Source: CAMAVH01 sp036500145 (lineage in GTDB: Bacteria > Pseudomonadota > Alphaproteobacteria > SMXQ01). From it: a stretch of DNA of 64,000 nt. The translations under genes and the position numbers were made by a program. This document shows positions 25,257-33,296 of the stretch, piece by piece; position 1 is the first letter of the stretch, and every line of letters begins with the position of its first letter. The stretch is taken from the NCBI GenBank assembly GCA_036500145.1, contig DASYCO010000057.1, forward strand, positions 26,310-90,309, given 5' to 3'. The notes under the pieces were generated by a model. That model made no database searches. It was given only the letters and a program-made list of their open reading frames with translations, and was not told the origin of the DNA.

Positions 25257-26423
25257 TCATTCCTCTTCGCGCTTGCCCTGCTCGACAGGCTGCGTCCAGT
25301 AGGAGTTCCAGACCTTCAGCATCGTCTTGTCGAGATCGCTGCCCAGCATCTCCTCGTCGCGCACGACAGTCGGCTTGTTGAGCGTGGTCTCAGCGAAGGG
25401 GACGAAGCGGCTCGACTGCAGCCCCTTGTGCACCGGGATCGAGTTCGAGGTGGCGAACTGCATGACCTGCCCCTCGCTGCTCATCAGCCAGTTGATGAAC
25501 AGCCGCGCGCCGTCCTTCTGCTTGGCCTTGTCGAGCATCACGATCTGCGACAGCGTGATGGGCACCGGGTCCGGGCAGTGGTAGCTGATCGGCGCGCCCT
25601 TGTCGGAATATTCCTGGGCGCGGCGCTCCGGCGCGGGCTGGTTGGCATAGAACTCGCCGGCGACGGACAGGGCGGTGACCGCCATCATGCCTTCCTTGCG
25701 CTGCTGCGGCACGACCTCGGTGAAGAGGCGGCGGGTGAAGTCCTGCCCCCAGGCCTCGCCCTTCGTGGTCCACAGCGCCAGCAGCCAGGTGTCGGGATAG
25801 TTGGAGATCGCCAGGTTGCCGTTCTTCCACACCGGGTTGGTCAGCAGGTCGTCCCAAGTCTTCGGCAGGTCGGCCTGCTTCACCTTCGCGGTGTTGTAGG
25901 CCATGCAGCGGAAGGCCAGCTTGTAGCTGGCCCAGGTGCCGTCGGCGGCGGCGTACTTGCTGTCCATGTTCTTGAAGCCGGGCAGCTCGCGCAGGTCGGC
26001 GAGCGCGTTCATCTTCTTGAGCTGCACGTAGGAATCGGTCGGGCTCATCAGCACGTCGGCGATGGCGCGGTCCTCGCGCAGGGCGAGGATCACCTTGATG
26101 CCGCGCGCGGCGGTGCCGGCGCGCGTGTAGGCCAGCTTCACCGACGGATAGCGCTCGTTGAAGGCCGTCGTCATGCGGCGGAACTCGTCGTCCTTCCAGG
26201 TGCCGAGGATGACGACGCCGGCGCCCTTGCTGGCGCCGTCGAGCCAGGCCTGCGGCACCTTCAGCTCGTCGTCGAGGCCGTTCAGGATCGAGGCGTCGAG
26301 CTTGAGGTCGGCGAGCACCTTCTGCGTCGCCTTCGGCAGGTCCGCGGCTTGCGCGTTCGCCGCGACGATCGACGTCAGGCCCAGGGCCAGAACGGATATG
26401 CCCGAAAGCATCCAATTACGCAT
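25257..26423 (-). CDS. Family-1 extracellular solute-binding protein (ABC), copy 1
   Basis: A 388-residue periplasmic binding protein. Start chosen at the ATG 26423 (GAGGGA before it) because it opens on a signal peptide MRNWMLSGISVLALGL ending ANAQA; the longer frame to 26516 adds a non-signal tail. The mature protein has VVILGTWKDDEFRRMTTAFN near the start, GTAARGIKVILALREDRAIADVL, CMAYNTAKVKQADLPKTWDD and INWLMSSEGQVMQFA, as in Fbp/PotD-like receptors. It is a clear paralogue of the divergent gene at 27014 throughout. It likely feeds the fused permease at 21210. Confidence 0.88.
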   Translation of the reverse strand: MRNWMLSGISVLALGLTSIVAANAQAADLPKATQKVLADLKLDASILNGLDDELKVPQAWLDGASKGAGVVILGTWKDDEFRRMTTAFNERYPSVKLAYTRAGTAARGIKVILALREDRAIADVLMSPTDSYVQLKKMNALADLRELPGFKNMDSKYAAADGTWASYKLAFRCMAYNTAKVKQADLPKTWDDLLTNPVWKNGNLAISNYPDTWLLALWTTKGEAWGQDFTRRLFTEVVPQQRKEGMMAVTALSVAGEFYANQPAPERRAQEYSDKGAPISYHCPDPVPITLSQIVMLDKAKQKDGARLFINWLMSSEGQVMQFATSNSIPVHKGLQSSRFVPFAETTLNKPTVVRDEEMLGSDLDKTMLKVWNSYWTQPVEQGKREEE

Positions 26424-26658
26424 GTCGTGAATCCCTCTTTTGCCGGATCGTTTCGACGCGTTTCCGCGTCCAAGCGCGAAGGTGGCGCGGGCATGGCCGC
26501 AGGCCGCCTCCAACAATCATTTGCGCTGACATTCCCTGTTGGCCGCCTCGCCGACGTGCGCGGCGATGCCTGGCTCGAAGCCGATATTTCCTGCCCGCGA
26601 TGTTTTTGTCCGAAGGCCTGCGCCTTGTGGCGCTCTCGCTGTTCTTCGGTTGCTGCGA

Positions 26659-26926
26659 ATATTGCATTCAATATTTCGACGGAACAACGACTATTTTAAT
26701 GACGTCACCTTCGCTCCGCGCGCTGTGCGGTCGGGCGCCCTCACCCTTGTTCGCCAATCCATTTCCGGCGGGAAATGCTGCGGTGCCGCAGGTTATCTAT
26801 AAGACTCATCTCGCCTGTCAGCGCGCGCGGCGATGAATGAAGACGCCGCTCGCAGGGAACGACAAAGACGTTGACTCGGTTTTTGCATCCAAATAAGAGG
26901 CGTATCCTATAATCTTTGCATTTATG
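26659..26926. promoter_or_regulatory. Conserved bidirectional regulatory region B (two SBP genes)
   Basis: Inside the 590-bp gene-free gap 26424-27013. Blocks 1-3 of region A recur in the same order: block 1 at 26659-26710, including the palindrome AATATTG-CATT-CAATATT; block 2 at 26792-26804 (GTTATCTATAAGA); block 3 at 26881-26926 (TTTTGCATCCAAATA, CCTATAA, CTTTGCATTTATG). Offsets to region A are 3536, 3537 and 3569 bp, so spacing is nearly preserved while intervening sequence differs. Confidence 0.7.
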
Positions 26927-27013
26927 TAATTCCCTTTTCCGTGCGGCACTTTTGGACGGAGGGGGAATGCGCCAGTCCGCGTACGCGTCCCCTCTCATGA
27001 AAAGGATTGCCTC

Positions 27014-28186
27014 ATGAACAACGGGCTATACGCGACAGTCGCGGCGCTTGCTCTGACCCTCGCGTTCGGCGGCGCAGCGGCCGCGACGGACCTGCCGCCG
27101 TCGACGCAGAAGGCATTGGCCAAGATGAAGGTCGACCCCAAGCTGATGGACGGGCTCGACGACGAGCTCAAGGTGCCTCAGGCCTGGCTCGACGACGCCG
27201 CCAAGGAGAAGGAAGTCATCATCCTCGGGACCTGGCCGAACGCCCAGTTCCGCACGATGACCGAGCCGTTCCGCGAGCGCTATCCGGCCATCAAGCTCAA
27301 CTACAACCGCTCCGGCACGGCGGCCCGCGGCCTGAACGTGGTCATCGCGCTGCGCGACGGCCGCGTCGTCGCCGACGTGCTGACCAGCATCGCCGACGCC
27401 TTCCTGCCGTTCATGCAGATGAAGGCTTTCGCCGACTTGCGCGAGCTGCCGGGCATCAAGAACGTGCCGAGCGAGTTTGTCGCCGCCGACGGCACCTGGG
27501 TCAGCCACAAGCTGTCCTACCGCTGCATCGGCTACAACACCACGAAGGTGAAGAAGAGCGACCTGCCGCAGACCTGGGACGACCTGCCGAACAACCCGCT
27601 GTGGAAGAACGGCAACCTCGCGATCACCAACCATCCGAACTCCTGGCTGCTCGGCCTGTGGGACGACAAGGGCGCGGCTTGGGGCGAGAACTTCACGCGC
27701 CGCCTGTTCCAGGACGTGAAGCCGCAGCCGCGCAAGGAAGGCATGTCGGCGGCGACCGCGCTCACCGTCGCCGGCGAGTTCTACGCCAACCTGCCCGCGC
27801 CCGAATGGCAGATCCAGGGCTACATCGACAAGGGCGCGCCCATCGCGCTGCATTGCCCCGATCCGGTGCCGATCACGCTGTCGCAGATCGTGATGATCGA
27901 CAAGTCGCCGCGCAAGAACGCGGCGCGCGTCTTCATCAACTGGATGCTGAGCCGCGAGGGCCAGGTCATGCAGTACTTCGACTCCTACGTCGTGCCGGTG
28001 CACAAGGACCTGCAGATCCCGCAGTTCGATCCGGCGTCCGAGTCCATCGTCGGCAAGAAGAAGAACATCCGCGACGACACGCGCCTGCTCGGCAGCGACC
28101 TGCACAAGCAGATGCTGAAGAGCTGGAACGGCTACTGGCTCGGCGCCGGCGGCGATCCGTCGGCCGGCGGGGAGGGCTCCGAATAG
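27014..28186 (+). CDS. Family-1 extracellular solute-binding protein (ABC), copy 2
   Basis: A 390-residue periplasmic binding protein, paralogous with the divergent gene at 25257 (shared DLPPSTQK/DLPKATQK, GLDDELKVPQAWLD, GTAARGLNVVIALRDGRVVADVL, CIGYNTTKVKKSDLPQTWDD, HCPDPVPITLSQIVMIDK). Signal peptide residues 1-24 ending AAAA. An AAAGGA site precedes the ATG. Having two receptors for one permease suggests related ligands. It is followed 158 bp later by the TPP enzyme on the same strand and may share its transcript. Confidence 0.88.
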   Translation: MNNGLYATVAALALTLAFGGAAAATDLPPSTQKALAKMKVDPKLMDGLDDELKVPQAWLDDAAKEKEVIILGTWPNAQFRTMTEPFRERYPAIKLNYNRSGTAARGLNVVIALRDGRVVADVLTSIADAFLPFMQMKAFADLRELPGIKNVPSEFVAADGTWVSHKLSYRCIGYNTTKVKKSDLPQTWDDLPNNPLWKNGNLAITNHPNSWLLGLWDDKGAAWGENFTRRLFQDVKPQPRKEGMSAATALTVAGEFYANLPAPEWQIQGYIDKGAPIALHCPDPVPITLSQIVMIDKSPRKNAARVFINWMLSREGQVMQYFDSYVVPVHKDLQIPQFDPASESIVGKKKNIRDDTRLLGSDLHKQMLKSWNGYWLGAGGDPSAGGEGSE

Positions 28187-28344
28187 CGCGTGCCGGCGTC
28201 GCCTTTCGCCAGCGGCCGCAGCAAGACCGCCAGTCAGACTTGAGACATTCCGGACAGCGGCGTCGCCCAGGCGGGCGGCGCCGCTCGTTCGTCGATTTCA
28301 CCGCTTAACATCACCATTAAAAGATACCTGAGGAGGATACGTCC

Positions 28345-30219
28345 ATGGCCAGCGCGAAGAAGACGAAGGGCGCGAAACCGGCGCCCGCGAAAGGCGCGAC
28401 GAAGAGCAACGCCGCGCAGCGCAAGGCCATGATGTCGGTCGAGGCCGGCGTGAAGATGCGCAAGCCGAACCGCCCCGAGTTCGGCTCCGACGCCATCGTC
28501 GAGCTGCTCAACGGCTTCGGCTTCAACTACGCCTTCCTCAATCCCGGCTCGAGCTACCGCAGCCTTCACGACTCGATCGTCAACTACAACGGCAACGTCA
28601 AGCCCAAGGTGGTGCTCGGCCTGCACGAGGACGTCGTGACCTCGATGGCGCAGGGCTACGCCACGGCGTCGGGCAAGCCGGCGCTCTGCATCCTGCACAA
28701 CCTGGTGGGCCTGCTCCATGGCACCATGGGCATCTTCAACATGTACTGCTCGGGCATGCCGATCGTCATCCTCGGCGGCTCGGGCCCGTCGGACCCGAAG
28801 CTGCGCGGCCCGGTCGACTATCTCCATTCCGCCAACACCCAGGGCGAGGCGGTGCGCCCCTACGTCAAGTGGGACGACGAGGCGACGACGCTGGACGGCG
28901 TGATGGATTCGGTGCTGCGCGGCTACAAGATCGCCAACACGAGCCCGAAGGGCCCCGTCTACATCGCCTTCGATTCGGGCATCCAGGAGCAGAAGCTGGA
29001 GGCACCCATCGCGCTGCCCGACGTCAGCCAGGCGCGCTACCATGCCCCGACCCCGGCGGCGCCCGCCCCCGACGTCGTCGACCGTATCGCCGACATGCTG
29101 CTCAAGGCACGCTATCCGATGATCGTCGGCGGCCGCATCGGCTTCACGCCCGACGCCACCGAGCCGCTGCGCGAGCTGGTGGAACTGCTGGGCTGCGCCT
29201 ACGCGGACGACCGCACCTTCGTCGCCATGGCGACGCGCCATCCGCAGAACCTGACCGGCTCGCGCGAGGCGCTTACCAAGGCCGACGTCGTGCTGGCGGT
29301 CGACTGCGCCGACGTCCATTGGACGATGGGCGGCTACAACGTCCGGCGCAGCAACGCCTACAAGAAGCTCGAATCGAACGGCAAGAAGGTCATCGACCTC
29401 TCCATGAACGAGAGCGCCAGCAAGCGCTGGGTCCGCGTCGGCGGCGCCATTGCCGACACGGCGATGCAGGTGATGGCCGACCCGATCACGGGCCTCAAGC
29501 TGATCGCCGAGGCGGTGCGCGAGCGCGTGCTGGCTGACCGCGACCTCGCCGCGCGCCTCGTGCGCCGCACGGCCTCCATCGCCAAGGAGAAGGCGGCGCT
29601 TACCAAGCACCAGCAGAAGAAGATTCAGGAACGCTGGAACGAGACGCCGATCTCGCCCGAGCGCATGGTCGGCGAACTGTGGACGGCGGTGCGCGACAAG
29701 CCCTGGTACCTGACGCTGCGCAACCATCGCTCCTGGCCGGAAGGCCTCTGGGAGTTCGACGGCGCCGGGCAATATGCCGGCCACTCCGCCGGCGGCGGCC
29801 TCGGCCACGGCACAGGCGCCTCGGTGGGCGCCGCCTTCGCCTGCCTCGACGACGGCCGCTTCCCGGTCGGCATCATCGGCGACGGCGACTTCCTGATGGC
29901 GACAGGCGCCGTCTGGACCGCGGCGCATTACAAGGTGCCGCTGCTGATGGTGGTCAACAACAACACCTCCTGGTTCCATGACGAGGAACACCAGCACAGG
30001 CTCGCCGTGGCCCGCGGCCGTCCGCCGGAGAACGCCCACATCGGCACGACGACGCGCGATCCCGACGTCGACTTCATCAAGGTCTGCGAAGGCTACGGCG
30101 GCTATGCCGAAGGCCCGGTGACCGACCCGGACAAGCTGGGCGACGTCTTCAAGCGTGCGGTGAAGGTGGTCGAGGACGGCGGCGTCGCCATCGTCGACGT
30201 CCGCACGGCCAACGTATAG
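28345..30219 (+). CDS. Thiamine-diphosphate-dependent enzyme (acetolactate synthase/decarboxylase-like)
   Basis: A 624-residue three-domain ThDP enzyme. The activating Glu is in LGLHEDVVTSMAQGYA (about E95), where the ring-contacting Glu of the family sits. The cofactor motif is GDGDFLMATGAVWTAAHYKV (from residue 512) through NNNTSWFHDEE, matching the GDG-x~26-NN pattern. The middle domain (FAD-like in some members) has no clear FAD signature. The N-terminus has about 45 extra residues rich in Lys and Ala (AKKTKGAKPAPAKGATKS), unlike typical members. It clusters with the VOC and binding-protein genes and may act on a 2-oxo acid produced by them. The exact reaction is not readable. Confidence 0.8.
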   Translation: MASAKKTKGAKPAPAKGATKSNAAQRKAMMSVEAGVKMRKPNRPEFGSDAIVELLNGFGFNYAFLNPGSSYRSLHDSIVNYNGNVKPKVVLGLHEDVVTSMAQGYATASGKPALCILHNLVGLLHGTMGIFNMYCSGMPIVILGGSGPSDPKLRGPVDYLHSANTQGEAVRPYVKWDDEATTLDGVMDSVLRGYKIANTSPKGPVYIAFDSGIQEQKLEAPIALPDVSQARYHAPTPAAPAPDVVDRIADMLLKARYPMIVGGRIGFTPDATEPLRELVELLGCAYADDRTFVAMATRHPQNLTGSREALTKADVVLAVDCADVHWTMGGYNVRRSNAYKKLESNGKKVIDLSMNESASKRWVRVGGAIADTAMQVMADPITGLKLIAEAVRERVLADRDLAARLVRRTASIAKEKAALTKHQQKKIQERWNETPISPERMVGELWTAVRDKPWYLTLRNHRSWPEGLWEFDGAGQYAGHSAGGGLGHGTGASVGAAFACLDDGRFPVGIIGDGDFLMATGAVWTAAHYKVPLLMVVNNNTSWFHDEEHQHRLAVARGRPPENAHIGTTTRDPDVDFIKVCEGYGGYAEGPVTDPDKLGDVFKRAVKVVEDGGVAIVDVRTANV

Positions 30220-30236
30220 GGCCCTCGATCTGAGCA

Positions 30237-30259
30237 GGCCGGGCGACGAGCGCCCGGCC
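30237..30259 (+). terminator. G+C hairpin after the TPP enzyme gene
   Basis: GGCCGGGCG (30237-30245) pairs with CGCCCGGCC (30251-30259) around ACGAG, 18 bp after the stop codon. No T run follows. It marks the end of the transport/metabolism cluster; the rest of the 351-bp gap to 30571 shows no gene. Confidence 0.55.
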
Positions 30260-30570
30260 GCGCCGATCACAAAAGCTTGAGGCTAGCGAAGGGCTTCGCG
30301 CCCGCCGCCCGCGTGCGAGTTGGCGCGGGATCGGCCATGTTCGGCGGTTCCTGCGGGGCGGCGCGGCCGTTTCCCTATGACATGCAGCCCGTGGAACGCC
30401 CTGCGCCGGGGGCCGTTTCGCCTATGCGGGACAGCCTTCGCGCCGTCTCGCTGGCAAAAACCCATGATTTTCTTATATCTTAGGGTTTCGCTCTTGCTGC
30501 GCCGGGTGGCCCGCTTGCCCGGCCGCGTCCCGGCCATCCCATCGGCTCCCCTCAGCTCACGGCAGGCTTC

Positions 30571-32337
30571 ATGCAATTTCGTCAGGCGTTCGCGATCGGC
30601 TTCGGCATGATGAGTATGGCGGCGGTGCTCGCCGGCTGCGGCGGCGTGCCGGGCGACAAGCCGATCGAAACGAACGTGCCGCCGGCCGAGTTCTCGGCGT
30701 TCGGCAGCTACCTCGCCGCACGGCAGGCGACGCTGACGCGCGACACGACGAACGCCGCCGACTTCTACGCCCAGGCCCTGCAGCAGGATCCCAACGATCC
30801 CGAGCTGCTGCGCCGCGCCTTCACGCTGATGGCGACCGAAGGCCGCATTGAAGAGGCGGCGGCCTTGGCCGAAAAGCTGCGCGCCATGGGCAGCGGCATC
30901 CAGATGGCCGGCCTGGTGCGCGCCGTCCAGGCGGCCAAGCTCGGTCAGTACGACCGCGCCGAGGCCGAACTCGCGGCCCTGCCCGAGGGCGGCTACAACA
31001 GCTTCATCGGCCCACTGCTGCGCGGCTGGCTGGCCGCCGCGCGCGGCAATCCGCAGGGCGGCGTCAAGACGCTGGCGGCGCTGGGCCAGACGCGCGGCTT
31101 CGAGATGTTCGAGGATTTCCACACCGCCCTGATGCTCGACCAGGCCGGCGACCTCAAGGCCGCCGGGCCCTACTACGAGAAGGCCCAGGCGAGCGGCGCC
31201 ACCTATCTCCGCCTCGTGCAGGCGATGGCCTCCTACTACGCGCGCAGCGGCCAGCCCGACAAGGCGCGCGCGGCGCTGGCCGCCTTCGACAACGACGGCG
31301 CCGAATCGGTGGTGCGCGGCAACCGCCCCGAGCTCGGCGACAGCCCGCAGCTGACCCAGCCGCTGGTGACCAAGCCGATGGAAGGCATGGCCGAAGGCCT
31401 GTTCGACCTCGCCAGCCTGCTCAACCAGCAGAACCTCGACGACCTCGCCATGGTCATGGTGCGCCTGTCGCTCTACCTGCAGCCCGACCTCGACATCTCG
31501 CTGCTGCTCGGCGCCGACATCCTCGAAGACAGCAACCGCGAGGAGCAGGCCATCGAGATGTACGACCGCATCCCGAAGACCTCGCAGCTCTCCTGGTCGT
31601 CGCGCCTGCGCGCCGCCACCCTGCTCGACGAGGTCGGCCGCACCGACGAGGCGGTCGCCGACCTCGACGCCCTGGCGGCGGAACGGCCGACACGCTCCGA
31701 CGCGCTCGTGGCGCTCGGCGACCTGCTGCGCAGCAAGGAGCGCTTCGCCGAAGCCGCCGCCGCCTACGACAAGGCCTTCGCGCGCATCGCCACCATCGAG
31801 CCGCGCCACTGGGCACTCTACTATTCGCGCGGCATCGCGCTTGAGCGCTCGAAGCAGTGGGAGCGCGCCCAGGCCGACTTCCTCAAGGCGCTCGAGCTCA
31901 ATCCCGACCAGCCCTACGTGCTGAACTACCTCGGCTATTCCTGGGTCGAGCATGGCGTCAACCTCGACCAGGCGCTGGCGATGATCGAGACGGCGGTCAA
32001 GCTGCGCCCCGACGACGGCTACATCGTCGATTCGATGGGCTGGGTGCTCTATCGCCTCGGCCGCTACGACGAGGCCGTGCCGCATCTCGAGCGCGCCGTC
32101 GAGCTGCGGCCGGCGGACGCGACGATCAACGACCATCTCGGCGACGCCTACTGGCGCATCGGCCGCGAGCTCGAGGCGCGCTTCCAATGGCAGCGCGCGC
32201 TCGTCTTCAAGCCGGAACCCGCCGAGGCGCGCGAAATCGAGACGAAGATCAAGCAGGGCCTTGCGGCGCAGAGTTCGAGCGCGCCCGCCGCCAAGGCGAC
32301 CGCCGACCGGCAAGCCGCCCCCGGCCAGGGCGGCTGA
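30571..32337 (+). CDS. Tetratricopeptide-repeat lipoprotein
   Basis: A 588-residue TPR protein. A lipoprotein signal ends at LAGCGG (lipidated Cys at about 22), so it is anchored in the outer or inner membrane facing the periplasm. About ten helical repeats follow, e.g. AADFYAQALQQDPNDPELLRRAF, NAAKAGALKAAGPYYEKA-like segments, and a strong TPR run at 400-530 (YVLNYLGYSWVEHGVNLDQA, YDEAVPHLERAVELRPAD, INDHLGDAYWRIGRELEARF). In alphaproteobacteria this gene usually stands between ETF-QO and ispE; here the 21.2-30.2 kb cluster lies between. ispE begins 50 bp downstream. Confidence 0.9.
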   Translation: MQFRQAFAIGFGMMSMAAVLAGCGGVPGDKPIETNVPPAEFSAFGSYLAARQATLTRDTTNAADFYAQALQQDPNDPELLRRAFTLMATEGRIEEAAALAEKLRAMGSGIQMAGLVRAVQAAKLGQYDRAEAELAALPEGGYNSFIGPLLRGWLAAARGNPQGGVKTLAALGQTRGFEMFEDFHTALMLDQAGDLKAAGPYYEKAQASGATYLRLVQAMASYYARSGQPDKARAALAAFDNDGAESVVRGNRPELGDSPQLTQPLVTKPMEGMAEGLFDLASLLNQQNLDDLAMVMVRLSLYLQPDLDISLLLGADILEDSNREEQAIEMYDRIPKTSQLSWSSRLRAATLLDEVGRTDEAVADLDALAAERPTRSDALVALGDLLRSKERFAEAAAAYDKAFARIATIEPRHWALYYSRGIALERSKQWERAQADFLKALELNPDQPYVLNYLGYSWVEHGVNLDQALAMIETAVKLRPDDGYIVDSMGWVLYRLGRYDEAVPHLERAVELRPADATINDHLGDAYWRIGRELEARFQWQRALVFKPEPAEAREIETKIKQGLAAQSSSAPAAKATADRQAAPGQGG

Positions 32338-32387
32338 GACTCGCCGCCGCTCATCCGTCGTTTTCCTGAGGCCTTCGAGGTCGAGAC

Positions 32388-33284
32388 ATGATCGCCGTCG
32401 CGGCGCCCGCCAAGGTCAATCTCACGCTTCATGTGCTGGGCCGTCGCGCCGACGGGTACCACCGGCTCGACTCGCTCGTCGCCTTCGCCAGCCTGCATGA
32501 CGTCCTGCGCGCCGAGGACGCGGCGGGCCTGACGCTGGACCTGGCGGGGCCGGGGGCCGAGGCCCTCGCCGACGACCTCGCCAGGACGCCGTCGCGCGAA
32601 AACCTCGTGCTGCGCGCGGCGCGCGCGCTAGCCGAAGCGGCCGGCATCGCCGACCCCGCCGCCGCGCTGGGCCTTTACAAGACCCTGCCGGTCGCCGGCG
32701 GCATCGGCGGCGGCTCGGCCGACGCGGCGGCCGCGCTCATCGCGCTGGCGCGCCTCTGGCGGCTGGATCTCACCGATGCGGCGATGGCCGACATCGCCCT
32801 GCCGCTCGGCGCCGACCTGCCGGTCTGCCTGGCAAGCCGGCCGACGATGATGTCCGGCATCGGCGAGCGGCTGACCCCGGCGCCGGCCTTGCCGCCCTTG
32901 GGGCTGCTGCTCGTCAATCCACGCGTCGCGCTGCCGACCGCCGCCGTGTTCCAGGCGCTCGACGGCCACTTCGGCGCAGAGACGCGCCTCGCCTACCAGG
33001 CGAACGACGCGCCGTCGCTGCTCGCCGCCTTGCGGGCCGGGCGCAACGACCTCGAAGCGCCGGCGCGGCGTCTGGCGCCGGTCGTCGGCGAGGTGCTGGC
33101 GGCTTTGGAGAGATTGCCCGGCGCGCGCCTGGCGCGCATGTCGGGCAGCGGCGCGACCTGCTTCGCGCTGTTCGACGACGCGTCTGCCGCCGAGGCGGCG
33201 GCGCGCGTCTTGCGCGCGGGGCATGAAAGCTGGTGGATCGCCGCCGGCCGGCTGATCGCCGATCGCGCGGAGATTTCGGTCTAG
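32388..33284 (+). CDS. ispE: 4-diphosphocytidyl-2-C-methyl-D-erythritol kinase IspE
   Basis: A 298-residue GHMP kinase of the MEP isoprenoid pathway that phosphorylates CDP-methylerythritol. The N-terminal substrate motif is AAPAKVNLTLHVLGRRADGYH, the ATP-binding GHMP loop is LPVAGGIGGGSADAAAAL (residues about 100-117), and the C-terminal motif LARMSGSGATCFALFDD is present. Normal length. It is convergent with the SEL1 gene at 33297 with 12 bp between stops. Confidence 0.95.
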   Translation: MIAVAAPAKVNLTLHVLGRRADGYHRLDSLVAFASLHDVLRAEDAAGLTLDLAGPGAEALADDLARTPSRENLVLRAARALAEAAGIADPAAALGLYKTLPVAGGIGGGSADAAAALIALARLWRLDLTDAAMADIALPLGADLPVCLASRPTMMSGIGERLTPAPALPPLGLLLVNPRVALPTAAVFQALDGHFGAETRLAYQANDAPSLLAALRAGRNDLEAPARRLAPVVGEVLAALERLPGARLARMSGSGATCFALFDDASAAEAAARVLRAGHESWWIAAGRLIADRAEISV

Positions 33285-33296
33285 CCTGAGGCCGCC

